11,375 nt of DNA from Planctomycetaceae bacterium (GTDB lineage: Bacteria; Planctomycetota; Planctomycetia; Pirellulales; UBA1268), in assembly GCA_005789975.1 (NCBI GenBank), contig SXWC01000088.1, positions 1 through 11,375 of the forward strand. Reading direction: 5' to 3'. Position 1 is the first letter of the stretch, and the number at the start of each line of letters is the position of its first letter. Position numbers and translations under genes: made by a program. Below are positions 1-7,028 of the stretch, piece by piece. The notes beneath the pieces were generated by a model. It had not been told where the DNA came from, ran no database searches, and was given only the letters and a program-made list of their open reading frames with translations.

Positions 1-1931
1 GGATGCACGCGGTCGTCGCGGGTCGAGGTCGTGATCAGGATCGGCGGATAGCCGCCGTCCCGCGTCAGGTTGTGATAGGGGGAAAACCCGCGAATGAAGC
101 CCCACTCCTCCGGCTTGTCGGGGTCGCCATACTCGCCCATCCAACTGGCGCCGGCGAGGAGTTTGTTGAACCGCCGCATGTCGAGCAGCGGCACCTGGCA
201 GACGACCGCCCCGAAAAGATCGGGCCGCATCGTCAACATGTTGCCCATCAAGAGGCCGCCGTTGCTGCCCCCCATGATGCCGAGGTGTTTCGGCGACGTG
301 ACCCCGCGATGAACGAGATCCTCGGCCACCGCGATGAAATCCTCGTAGGCCCGGTGACGATTTTCCTTGAGCGCCGCCTGGTGCCACCGCGGACCGAACT
401 CGCCACCGCCCCGGATGTTCGCGATCACGTAGGCGTGGCCCTGCTCGAGCCAGGCGACACCCGAAACGGGGTTGTAGCCCGGTACGAGCGGGATTTCGAA
501 GCCCCCGTATCCGTAGAGCAGGGTCGGCATCTCGCCGCAGGCCCGAAAGGGCTTCGCGATCTGGAAGTAGGGGATCCGCGTGCCGTCTTTTGAAACCGCC
601 TCGAACTGGTCCACCCGGACATCCTTCGCATCGAAGAACGCGGGGGTGTGCTTGAGCTTCTCGGCGGCGGTGGCGGGCTGCGTCGCCGACCCCAGCGCGA
701 GCGTGGAGGGCTCGACGGGGCTCGAGGTCACCAGCCAATAGTCGTCCGACTCCAGCTCGTCGACGGGCGAGACCGAGGCCGTGCCGAACTCGGGCACGCC
801 GGCGAGCGGCGTGCTCTGCCACGAGCCGTCGGCGAACGTGAGCACCGCGACGCGGCTGCGGACATTGTCGAGCGTGGTCAGCAGGACGTGGTGCCGCGTG
901 CCCGCCCAACCCGCGAGCGACGAACGGTCCGTCGGCTCGAAGAGCACGTGGAGCCTGCGATCACCCTTCAGGAAAGCCTCGAAGTCGCCGGCGAGCAGGG
1001 CTCCGGCGGGATAGGTCCTCTCGCCCACCGTCCATGGCGACCGCAGCTCGATCAGGAGCCACTCGCGATGGACGGAGGCATTCGCATCGTCGGGCTTGGC
1101 GATCTTGATGAGCCCGCCGTCGCGGCGGAGGAAGAGTTCGCTGGTCCAGAACGTGATCTGCCGGGAGACGAAGTCCCGCTCGAATCCCGGCGTGAGATCG
1201 CGATAGGCCCCGACCGCCATGTCGTCGGCCTGGCCCTCGTACACGAGCGTCGCCGCCGCCAACGGTGTGCCGCGGGCCCACTCCCGCACGGTTCGCGGGT
1301 ATCCGGAGGTCGTGAGCGATCCCGGTCCGAGGTCGGTGGCCACGAACAGGCTGCCGCCGTCCCGCCAGGCGACGCGGCTCTTGGCCTCCGGCAGTGCGAA
1401 GCCGCCGTCGACGAACGCCTTCCGCTCGAGGTCGAACTCACGGACGACGTCCGCGTCGGCGCCGCCGCGGGAGAGCGAGACGAGACACAGCCGGTCCTCG
1501 GGCTCGAGCACCGTCGCCCCGTGCCAGACCCAGTTTTCACCCTCGGACTCCGCAAGGGCGTCCACGTCGATCACGATTTCCCAGACCGGCTCGGGCCGGC
1601 GGTATTCGTCGAGCGTTGTCCGCCGCCAGAGGCCCTTCGGATTCGCGGCGTCGCGCCAGAAGTTGTACAAGCGGTCGCCGATCTTCGTGACCGAGGGAAT
1701 CCGCTCCTTGGAGTCGAGGATCGAGAGAATCCGCCGTTCGAGCCCGGGAAACCCGGGGCCAGTCGTCAGGGACCGCAGGCTCTCGGTGTTTTGCTCGCGG
1801 ACCCAGGCGAGCTGCTTGTCGCCCGTCACATCCTCGAGCCAGAGGTGCGGGTCGTCGGGGGCTTCGTCAGGCGAAGCGGCGGGCGTGGAGGTCATGAGAA
1901 AAATCAGGGAGAAGCAGAGGAATGCCTTCAT
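1..1931 (-). CDS. Secreted prolyl oligopeptidase, S9A family (3' end outside window)
   Basis: Serine peptidase of the alpha/beta-hydrolase fold that would cleave short peptides after proline. 643 residues are visible. Residues 1-19 form a Sec-type signal peptide (Lys, then a hydrophobic run ending in TPAAS), so it probably acts in the periplasm or outside the cell. The N-terminal DPHLWLEDV (about 27-35) is the usual S9A opening. A propeller-like middle follows, then the catalytic domain with YGYGGF, ANIRGGGEFG and the nucleophile motif GGSNGG (Ser556). The last visible residues are DDRVH, where Asp639 fits the catalytic Asp. The catalytic His should lie roughly 40 residues further on, beyond position 1, so the triad cannot be fully confirmed. 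The ATG overlaps the proA stop as ATGA, with no clear Shine-Dalgarno, which implies translational coupling. Substrate specificity within S9A (prolyl versus oligopeptidase B-like) is inferred. Confidence 0.93.
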   Translation of the reverse strand, partial: MKAFLCFSLIFLMTSTPAASPDEAPDDPHLWLEDVTGDKQLAWVREQNTESLRSLTTGPGFPGLERRILSILDSKERIPSVTKIGDRLYNFWRDAANPKGLWRRTTLDEYRRPEPVWEIVIDVDALAESEGENWVWHGATVLEPEDRLCLVSLSRGGADADVVREFDLERKAFVDGGFALPEAKSRVAWRDGGSLFVATDLGPGSLTTSGYPRTVREWARGTPLAAATLVYEGQADDMAVGAYRDLTPGFERDFVSRQITFWTSELFLRRDGGLIKIAKPDDANASVHREWLLIELRSPWTVGERTYPAGALLAGDFEAFLKGDRRLHVLFEPTDRSSLAGWAGTRHHVLLTTLDNVRSRVAVLTFADGSWQSTPLAGVPEFGTASVSPVDELESDDYWLVTSSPVEPSTLALGSATQPATAAEKLKHTPAFFDAKDVRVDQFEAVSKDGTRIPYFQIAKPFRACGEMPTLLYGYGGFEIPLVPGYNPVSGVAWLEQGHAYVIANIRGGGEFGPRWHQAALKENRHRAYEDFIAVAEDLVHRGVTSPKHLGIMGGSNGGLLMGNMLTMRPDLFGAVVCQVPLLDMRRFNKLLAGASWMGEYGDPDKPEEWGFIRGFSPYHNLTRDGGYPPILITTSTRDDRVH

Positions 1932-3214
1932 GTGCGGACGTGTCCGGTGCCCGTGACGACGTATTTATAGGTGGTGAGTTCCCGGGTGCCGCAGGGCCCT
2001 CGGGCGTGGAGCGTGTCGGTGGAGATGCCGATCTCGGCGCCGAGCCCGAGTTCACCGCCGTCGTTGAACCGCGTGCTGGCGTTGATCATGGCGCAGGCGG
2101 TGTCCACCCGCGACGCAAACCGCCGGGCCGCCGCTGTGTCGGCGGTGATGATGGCGTCGGTGTGCCGGGAGCCGTAGCGGTTGACATGATCGATCGCCGC
2201 GTCGAGCGAATCGACGACCGCGACCGATATCCTCGGCCCGAGATACTCGGTGGACCAGTCGGCCTCGGTCGCCGCGGTCGCGCCGGGGACAAGGGTCCGC
2301 GTGGCCCGGTCGCCCACGATCTCGACGCCCTGCGCGGCAAGGGCCGCGGCGATCCTCGGGAGGAAGGCTTCGGCCACGTCGCGATGAACGAGGAGCGACT
2401 CGGCGGCATTGCAGACGCCCATCCGCTGGCACTTCGCGTTGATCGTGATCGTTTCAGCCATCCCAAGATCGGCGGCCCTGTCCACGTAGACATGGCAGTT
2501 GCCCGTGAAGTGCTTGAGCACCGGCATCCTGGCCTCGGAACAGACGAGCCTGATCAGGGCCTCGCCGCCCCGCGGGATCGCCACGTCGATGAGGTCGTCC
2601 ATCGTGAGAAACTCCCCCACGGCCTGGCGATCGGCGACATCGACCAACTGCACGCAATCAGCCGGGAGCCCGCTTTCCGCCACGGCGGCACGGATGCTCT
2701 CGACGATCCGTCGGCTCGAGTGCGCCGCCTCCTTGCCACCACGGAGGATGATCGCGTTGCCGGAGCCGATCGCCACGGCGGCGGCATCGGCGGTCACGTT
2801 GGGCCTTGATTCGTAGACGAAAAACACCACCCCGAGCGGCACGCGAACCTTGCGGACGACGAGGCCGTTGGGACGGATCGATTCCTCGATCACCTCGCCG
2901 ATGGGATCACTCTGGGCCGCCACGGCCTCGATGCCCGCCGCGATTCCCTCGACCCGGCGGGCGTCGAGCAGGAGCCTGTCGATCTGCGCGGGTGTCAGGC
3001 CATAGCCCGGTGCGGCCGCCACATCGGCGGCATTCGCGGCGAGGATGGCCGGCAGATCGTCGCGGATCCGGGCGGCCGCCCTCCTCAGGCAGTCGGCCTT
3101 CCTGTCACCGGGCACGTCGGCCAGGTCGGTCGCGGCATGGCGGGCCCGTTCGGCGATCGCACGGCAGTGGTCTTTCAAGGAGCGGGCGGGCGATGAGGCG
3201 GGAGTCGTGGACAT
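1928..3214 (-). CDS. proA: Glutamate-5-semialdehyde dehydrogenase (gamma-glutamyl phosphate reductase)
   Basis: Second step of proline synthesis: NADPH-dependent reduction of gamma-glutamyl phosphate to glutamate semialdehyde in the cytoplasm. At 428 residues it has the normal family length. Visible motifs are VYESRPNVTADAA (133-145), GSGNAIILRGGKEA (150-163), the catalytic-cysteine segment NAKCQRMGVCNAAE (259-272, nucleophile Cys268), the C-terminal NASTRFNDGG (378-387) and GLGAEIGISTDTLHARGP (390-407). Many homologues have RP in the cysteine motif where this one has RM. The start at 3214 is preferred over an extended frame reaching 3601, because AGGA (3223-3226) sits 8 nt upstream and residue 1 matches the family N-terminus. 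The stop overlaps the peptidase ATG. No proB is visible, so glutamate 5-kinase must be encoded elsewhere. An intrinsic terminator upstream suggests transcription separate from folP. Confidence 0.97.
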   Translation of the reverse strand: MSTTPASSPARSLKDHCRAIAERARHAATDLADVPGDRKADCLRRAAARIRDDLPAILAANAADVAAAPGYGLTPAQIDRLLLDARRVEGIAAGIEAVAAQSDPIGEVIEESIRPNGLVVRKVRVPLGVVFFVYESRPNVTADAAAVAIGSGNAIILRGGKEAAHSSRRIVESIRAAVAESGLPADCVQLVDVADRQAVGEFLTMDDLIDVAIPRGGEALIRLVCSEARMPVLKHFTGNCHVYVDRAADLGMAETITINAKCQRMGVCNAAESLLVHRDVAEAFLPRIAAALAAQGVEIVGDRATRTLVPGATAATEADWSTEYLGPRISVAVVDSLDAAIDHVNRYGSRHTDAIITADTAAARRFASRVDTACAMINASTRFNDGGELGLGAEIGISTDTLHARGPCGTRELTTYKYVVTGTGHVRT

Positions 3215-3321
3215 CGATGGGTTCCTGACGTGGGTCCTGAGGGCCCCCATCCTAACGGTCCGACGATCTTCGCATCCTGCCCAGGCGGACTGCTTCCAGA
3301 GTCTGCTCGTCTCCACGCCGG
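3215..3321 (-). promoter_or_regulatory. Possible promoter/leader region of proA and the peptidase gene
   Basis: This stretch lies between the terminator-like hairpin and the proA start, so it should hold the proA promoter. The best -10-like hexamer is TAGGAT (3249-3254), which would give a leader of roughly 30 nt. No convincing -35 hexamer lies 16-18 nt upstream of it. A Shine-Dalgarno AGGA is at 3223-3226. The placement rests mainly on context, not on a strong box. Confidence 0.25.
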
Positions 3322-3346
3322 AAAAACGGGAGGCGGCCGTCCCCCG
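3322..3346 (-). terminator. Intrinsic terminator downstream of folP
   Basis: Read on the minus strand, CGGGGG and CTCCCG form a 6-bp stem (one G-U pair) around an 8-nt loop that is itself self-complementary (CGGCCG). It is followed directly by TTTTT at 3326-3322. It begins about 23 nt after the folP stop. A GC-rich stem plus a U-run is the standard Rho-independent form, and it fits the gap before proA. Confidence 0.65.
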
Positions 3347-3353
3347 GAGCCGT

Positions 3354-3368
3354 TGCCGATCGTCGGCA
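3354..3368 (-). other. Perfect 15-nt hairpin adjoining the folP stop codon
   Basis: TGCCGA and TCGGCA form a perfect 6-bp stem around a 3-nt loop. The hairpin starts on the base after the folP TGA and lies 7 nt before the terminator hairpin. It could be a processing or 3'-end-protecting structure, or part of a double terminator. No U-run follows this one. Confidence 0.45.
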
Positions 3369-4253
3369 TCACGCCGTCGGCTGGAAGAGTGCGAGCGCCG
3401 CACGCACCAGGCCCACCGCGTGAACACGGACGATGTGAACGCCCTGGGAGGCGAGTCCGCAGGCGGCGCCGGCCGTGCCGCCGTCCCGCTCGGCCTCGGT
3501 CGCCGGCCGGCCCAGGGCCCTTTCGATCGATCGGCCGATGAAGCCTTTCCGCGAATGCCCGACGAGGATCGGCACGCCGAGGTCGAGGAACCGGCCCGCA
3601 TGGGCCATGAGGGCGAGGTTGTGCTCGTGGGTCTTGCCGAAGCCGATCCCCGGGTCGAGGCAGATCCGGTCGAGGGGGATTCCCGCGGCGACGAGCGTGT
3701 CGCGGCGGCCCGCCAGATAACCGTGGACGTCGGCGACGACGTCGTCGTAGCGAGGGTCGAGCTGCATCGTCAGGGGCGTGCCCTGCATGTGCATCGCGCA
3801 GATCCCGGCCCCGCTCTCGCGGGCCACGCCGGCCATGTCGGGGTCGCCCTCGAGCCCCGTGACGTCGTTGATGATCTCGGCGCCGAGGTCGAGCGCGCGT
3901 GCCGCGACGACCGCTTTCGATGTGTCGATCGACACCGGCACGCCCGTCTCGGTCGCCAACCGCCGCACCACCTCGGCCACGCGACGCAGTTCCTCGGCGG
4001 CGGCCACGGGTTCCGAGAAGGGCCGAGTGCTCTCGCCGCCGACGTCCAGGATGTCGGCCCCCTCGCCCACGAGTCGCAGCCCATGCGCGACGGCCGCATC
4101 GACGTCGGCGTGACGCCCACCGTCCGAGAAACTGTCGGGCGTGACGTTGACGATCCCCATCACGAGCGGCCTTCCGAGGCGGCCGCCGGGATGCGGCACC
4201 TCGATCGCCCGCGTGCGGAGTCGCCAGTGCGTGAGCGGGGGATGGATGGCCAT
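3369..4253 (-). CDS. folP: Dihydropteroate synthase
   Basis: Condenses 6-hydroxymethyl-dihydropterin pyrophosphate with p-aminobenzoate to dihydropteroate in folate synthesis. It is a cytoplasmic TIM barrel and the target of sulfonamides. It has 294 residues, close to the usual length, and all signature blocks are present: MGIVNVTPDSFSDGG (32-46), DVGGESTRP (70-78), SID with Asp110, IINDVTG (127-133), MHMQGTP (154-160), DPGIGFGKTHEHN (200-212), GHSRKGFIG (232-240) and the C-terminal VRVH (275-278). The ATG at 4253 is the only sensible start, since the next in-frame Met already lies inside the first motif. There is no Shine-Dalgarno before it. A TAGACT box 6 nt upstream suggests a leaderless transcript. 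No folK, folE or ftsH neighbour is visible. It is flanked by hairpins on both sides and may be its own transcription unit. Confidence 0.97.
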   Translation of the reverse strand: MAIHPPLTHWRLRTRAIEVPHPGGRLGRPLVMGIVNVTPDSFSDGGRHADVDAAVAHGLRLVGEGADILDVGGESTRPFSEPVAAAEELRRVAEVVRRLATETGVPVSIDTSKAVVAARALDLGAEIINDVTGLEGDPDMAGVARESGAGICAMHMQGTPLTMQLDPRYDDVVADVHGYLAGRRDTLVAAGIPLDRICLDPGIGFGKTHEHNLALMAHAGRFLDLGVPILVGHSRKGFIGRSIERALGRPATEAERDGGTAGAACGLASQGVHIVRVHAVGLVRAALALFQPTA

Positions 4254-4259
4254 GGGAAG

Positions 4260-4265
4260 AGTCTA
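4260..4265 (-). promoter_or_regulatory. Candidate -10 box for a leaderless folP transcript
   Basis: TAGACT matches the TANNNT form of a sigma-70-type -10 element and lies 6 nt before the folP ATG. Transcription would start at or next to the A of the start codon. This fits the absence of any Shine-Dalgarno upstream. I find no good -35 at the normal spacing. A CTGACG about 21 nt further upstream is the nearest resemblance. Confidence 0.35.
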
Positions 4266-4280
4266 CAGGCCGCGGACCCG

Positions 4281-4321
4281 GCCCTCCGTCAGGGAGCCCC
4301 GAGCGCGAGCCCGGGGAGGGC
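4281..4321 (-). other. Nested inverted repeat between lptE and folP
   Basis: An outer 7-bp stem (GCCCTCC 4321-4315 with GGAGGGC 4287-4281) encloses an inner 6-bp stem (CCGGGC 4314-4309 with GCTCGG 4304-4299, one G-U pair, 4-nt loop). The inner stem stacks directly on one arm of the outer stem. No U-run follows on the minus strand, so if it ends the lptE transcript it does so without the usual tail. It could also be an mRNA 3'-end-stabilising structure. Confidence 0.4.
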
Positions 4322-4333
4322 ATTCTCCGCCCC

Positions 4334-4373
4334 GGCCCGTTCCCGCCCGTTCAACCCCGTTCAACCCCGTTCA
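4334..4373 (-). repeat. Four degenerate decamer repeats starting at the lptE stop codon
   Basis: On the minus strand there are two exact copies of TGAACGGGGT (4373-4364 and 4363-4354), a third TGAACGGGCG (4353-4344) and a decayed fourth GGAACGGGCC (4343-4334). The first unit contains the lptE stop codon. Because the period is 10 nt, the TGAs of the first three units fall in three different reading frames. Confidence 0.85.
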
Positions 4374-4919
4374 CCAGGGCTCCTCCATCAGCCCCACGAT
4401 CTGCTGCGCGAGCTTGATGATCGCCTCCTGCTGCGTGCTCACGACCGATCGGCCGTATTCGGGCACGAGACTGGCGGACTGGCCGACGTCCACCGTCGCC
4501 GCCGGCATCGGGACCTCGCCCGAAGCGATCACCGTCCCGCCACGGTCGGCCCAGGTCACGAGCGTCTGGTAGTTCATCTGCACCGACCGCGACTGGTCGG
4601 TCGGACTTTCGACGAGCATCCGCTTGGTGTCGGCCACGATCCGCGCGGTGAGCACGCTGTCGGCCGCCCCGTCGCTGCCCACCACCTTGAAGGGAGTCCG
4701 TTTCTCAATCTCCTTGCAGATCGCCTCCGTCAGCCGCTCGCCGATGTCCACGGCGGGCGTGGTGCGGAAGCTGTCGCTCTGGACCATCGGCACGTAGACC
4801 GTGCGGACGTTGGGTGCGTAGAGCGTGTTGTTGCCGAAGCGGTAGCCGGCGCAGCCGGCGATCGTGAGCAGCGCCAAGCCGAGCGGGCCGGCGAGCCGGC
4901 GGACGGCGCGGTCGTTCAT
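4371..4919 (-). CDS. lptE: LPS-assembly lipoprotein LptE-like
   Basis: Predicted 182-residue outer-membrane lipoprotein. In characterised diderms LptE forms the plug of the LptD beta-barrel that inserts lipopolysaccharide into the outer leaflet. A basic N-terminus (NDRAVRR) and hydrophobic segment lead to a lipobox LTIAGC, with the acylated Cys at residue 23. The segment after it, AGYRFGNNTLYAPNVRTVYV, is the characteristic start of LptE-type proteins. AVDIGERLTEAICKEIEKR (55-73) is the usual helix, and VLTARI (89-94) and TLVTWAD (118-124) fit its beta-strands. A strong Shine-Dalgarno AAGGAGG (4924-4930) lies 4 nt before the ATG and fixes the start. The gene is 22 nt downstream of the BamD-like gene, so the two envelope lipoproteins are probably co-expressed. 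The family is diverse in sequence, and no lptD is in view. Confidence 0.82.
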   Translation of the reverse strand: MNDRAVRRLAGPLGLALLTIAGCAGYRFGNNTLYAPNVRTVYVPMVQSDSFRTTPAVDIGERLTEAICKEIEKRTPFKVVGSDGAADSVLTARIVADTKRMLVESPTDQSRSVQMNYQTLVTWADRGGTVIASGEVPMPAATVDVGQSASLVPEYGRSVVSTQQEAIIKLAQQIVGLMEEPW

Positions 4920-4923
4920 GTCG

Positions 4924-4930
4924 CCTCCTT
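4924..4930 (-). promoter_or_regulatory. Strong Shine-Dalgarno of lptE
   Basis: AAGGAGG lies 4 nt upstream of the lptE ATG. It is the best anti-Shine-Dalgarno match at any gene start in the window. It selects 4919 as the start over an in-frame extension to 5480, which would run back through the BamD-like gene. Confidence 0.75.
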
Positions 4931-4941
4931 GCCGGGCCTGC

Positions 4942-6231
4942 TCAAAAGCGGGGCGGGGCGATGCCCGACTCGTCCTGACGGGCGATCTGCGTCTCCGCCT
5001 CCGCCATGGCGTCGAGTTCCGCCTCCTTGAGCGAGTCGGGGTTGAGCACGCGGGACAAGAGCGGCAGCGGATCGTCGGAGACGTCGGCCTTGTCCTTGAT
5101 GCCGAGGTATTTTTCCCGGGCCTGCTGTGCGAGCTGCGTCTTCGGATAGTCGCGGGCGATGAGGGCGTAGTAGATGCGGGCCGACGAGTAATGTTTGCCC
5201 TTGGCGTAAAACTCCGCGCGGTTCCAGTGTCGCTGCGCCTGCTGGGCCGCGATCTCGGCACGTGTCTGCTGGACGCGATCCTCCTCGTCGTGGGCGAGCT
5301 GATCGGGGAACTGCACGAGCACCTGGTCGGCGAGGAGCTCCGCCTCGTCGAGGATGCCCCCTTCATAACCGGGGCCCTGATAGGCCCGGAGCTTCGACTG
5401 CAGGCCGAGCAGATGAGCCTGGAGCAGGAAGTCGCTGTCGGGGTATTCACTGCGGAGCAGCCCGTAAAAGTAGTCGGCATCGAGCCACTGCCGGTCGAGG
5501 AAGTGGGCGTTGGCCTGGGCCATGATGCTGTCGTCGGCGAGCGGCCCGCGGGGATCGTTGATGCGGACGTGGTCGTAGGTCTTGAGCGCCCGGCCCCGGG
5601 TGTCGAAAAGGGGCCGGCTGCGGTCAGAGAGGTTCGGAACGATCACCGGAAGGTGCGACTTCTGGTCGATCGCGATCCAGTATTGGGCGATCACGAACTG
5701 CCGCTGTGCGATCCGGTCGAGGTATTTCGTGTTCGCATACTTCTTGACCAGTTCGTCGTACTGGTCCTCGGCCTTCGGATACTGGTCGGTGAAGAAGTAG
5801 CTCTCGGCGAGCTGCCAGAGGGCGTCTTCCTCGATCACCGAATCGGGCCACCGGTCGATCGCCACCTTGTATTTCGTGATCGCCGCCTTGTAGTCCCCTT
5901 CCCGATAGAGCTTGTCGGCCTCGGCGAGCGCCTTGCGGGCGACGGGCTCGTTCGGGCCGCGGCCCACCATCTTCTTCCAGCGCTTCTTGACGTTGTCCCC
6001 CTTGAGGTAGTCCCAGCCGACGTCGTCGGAGGCGGGGGTGTATTCGGAGGAAATCACCTCCGAATCGGCATCCTCGCCGAGCTGACGATCGATGTCTTTC
6101 TCGGTCTCGGCGGCCGAGTTCTTCGCCCAGGGCCAGGTCGGCTTCTGGAGCGTCGCACAGCCCGATGCGACCACGGCGCAGGCCGCCAGCGCGGAGGCGA
6201 GGCGGCAGGCGGCGGGCTTGGCCGATGTCAT
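4942..6231 (-). CDS. BamD-like TPR lipoprotein (outer-membrane assembly factor family)
   Basis: Predicted 429-residue TPR lipoprotein. Its signal segment ends in a lipobox VASGC, with the acylated Cys at residue 25. Residues about 97-170 contain two clear TPR-type repeats (ADKLYREGDYKAAITKYKVA, then LAESYFFTDQYPKAEDQYDE), the style of BamD/YfiO and YbgF. Further TPR-like helices lie at about 236-265 and 332-365. BamD is usually near 245 residues, so this protein is much longer, with a charged linker (about 40-95) and an acidic C-terminal tail. The start at 6231 is chosen because the signal peptide begins there; an extension to 6363 would run into recO. Its Shine-Dalgarno is weak (GGAA, about 11 nt upstream). 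It sits 26 nt after recO and 22 nt before lptE. BamD identity is inferred from TPRs, lipidation and the lptE neighbour. A general TPR lipoprotein is the alternative. Confidence 0.78.
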   Translation of the reverse strand: MTSAKPAACRLASALAACAVVASGCATLQKPTWPWAKNSAAETEKDIDRQLGEDADSEVISSEYTPASDDVGWDYLKGDNVKKRWKKMVGRGPNEPVARKALAEADKLYREGDYKAAITKYKVAIDRWPDSVIEEDALWQLAESYFFTDQYPKAEDQYDELVKKYANTKYLDRIAQRQFVIAQYWIAIDQKSHLPVIVPNLSDRSRPLFDTRGRALKTYDHVRINDPRGPLADDSIMAQANAHFLDRQWLDADYFYGLLRSEYPDSDFLLQAHLLGLQSKLRAYQGPGYEGGILDEAELLADQVLVQFPDQLAHDEEDRVQQTRAEIAAQQAQRHWNRAEFYAKGKHYSSARIYYALIARDYPKTQLAQQAREKYLGIKDKADVSDDPLPLLSRVLNPDSLKEAELDAMAEAETQIARQDESGIAPPRF

Positions 6232-6257
6232 CGTGGGCGGTTTCCGGTGGTGGTCGG

Positions 6258-7028
6258 TCAGGAAGTGCGGCGGCCGCGGTGGGTCAGGCGGGACGGCACG
6301 CGCAGGGGGCGTTCGAGCAGGTGCGAGAGGAGGGTGGTCATGATGCCCCGCACCTCCCCGCACACGGCGGGCGGCAGGGGGACGTCATCGGCGGCCACGC
6401 GACCGTCGGCGAGCAGGCGGAGCGCGGCCAGGGCCGGCGCCGAGACGGAGACGACCCCGCGGCGGCCGCCGCGGCAGCGGTCGCAGAGCGTGCCACCGTC
6501 GAGCATGCCGAAGGGGGTGCGAGCCTTGTCGGACAGGCGGCCGTGGCACTCGGCACACCGCGAGAGCACGGGGGCATGGCCCACGATGCGAAGCACCGTG
6601 AGCTGGAGCGCCGCGAGCAGGGCGTGGACCGGGGCGTCGCCGCCTTGCCAGTCCGAGAGCCTTCGCAATGTCGCATGGGCCACCTCGAACAATTCCGGTT
6701 GCGGATCAGCGTCGGCAGTCAGGGCGTCGAGCAGTTCGGCGACGTGCATGCCGCCGAGCACCGCCGACAGGCTCGTGCCCACGCGAAACCGGCTTTCCAG
6801 CCCGGCCTCCGTGAGCAGATCGAGTCCGCCCGACGATTTCCGGAGGACGAGTACCTGACAGGTCGAAAGCAGGTCAAGACCGCCATCAAAGCCGCTTTTT
6901 GGACGCCACGCCCCCTTTGCCAGGGCCCGCAGCTTCCCAAACTCCCGGCAGTAGATCGTGACGACGCTGCTCGTCTCGCCAAACGGCGAGGTGCGGATCA
7001 CGATCGCCCGTGACTTTTCAGCGGCCAT
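6258..7028 (-). CDS. recO: DNA repair protein RecO
   Basis: Recombination mediator of the RecFOR pathway. It binds single-stranded DNA and SSB, anneals strands and helps load RecA. It has 256 residues, normal for the family. The N-terminal OB-fold is seen in KSRAIVIRTSPFGETSSVVT (5-24), followed by the basic strand GKLRALAKGAWRPKS (31-45). A helical domain follows, with a four-cysteine zinc site at Cys158, Cys161, Cys182 and Cys185 (CAEC...CDRC). The start at 7028 matches the family N-terminus; the longer frame to 7175 only reads through the upstream gene. It overlaps the CBS gene by 11 nt with no nearby Shine-Dalgarno, so translation is probably coupled. Two short hairpins cover the region just before the ATG. 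The C-terminal end is rich in Arg. Confidence 0.93.
   Translation of the reverse strand: MAAEKSRAIVIRTSPFGETSSVVTIYCREFGKLRALAKGAWRPKSGFDGGLDLLSTCQVLVLRKSSGGLDLLTEAGLESRFRVGTSLSAVLGGMHVAELLDALTADADPQPELFEVAHATLRRLSDWQGGDAPVHALLAALQLTVLRIVGHAPVLSRCAECHGRLSDKARTPFGMLDGGTLCDRCRGGRRGVVSVSAPALAALRLLADGRVAADDVPLPPAVCGEVRGIMTTLLSHLLERPLRVPSRLTHRGRRTS

Noticed and set aside
648..1970. Plus-strand open frame (440 codons) opposite the prolyl oligopeptidase
   Set aside because: It is the exact antisense register of the peptidase codons. The minus strand has S9A motifs and a signal peptide, and the plus product has none.
3236..3255. Imperfect inverted repeat (GGGCCC...GGACCC on the minus strand) in the proA leader, considered as an operator or attenuator
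   Set aside because: The stem has an internal mismatch and is short. In GC-rich DNA such a repeat is expected by chance, and no leader peptide with proline codons could be recognised.
3215..3601. N-terminal extension of proA up to 3601
   Set aside because: It would run through the terminator and the end of folP. The conserved ProA N-terminus and the Shine-Dalgarno both place the start at 3214.
3369..4253. Sulfonamide-resistance type (sul-like) dihydropteroate synthase
   Set aside because: There is no mobile-element context and the motifs look like an ordinary chromosomal FolP. Resistance cannot be read from the sequence without an alignment to sul proteins.
4334..4373. Decamer array considered as a CRISPR remnant
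   Set aside because: The units are 10 nt long, directly adjacent with no spacers, and no cas gene is in the window.
3045..5030. Long plus-strand open frame (661 codons) opposite proA, folP and lptE
   Set aside because: It crosses the terminator, the decamer repeat and several gene borders without any domain signal, and the opposing genes are secure.
4864..6858. Long plus-strand open frame (664 codons) opposite the TPR lipoprotein and recO
   Set aside because: It spans three unrelated minus-strand genes and their spacers, shows no motif, and has no Shine-Dalgarno. It is a shadow of the GC-rich third positions.
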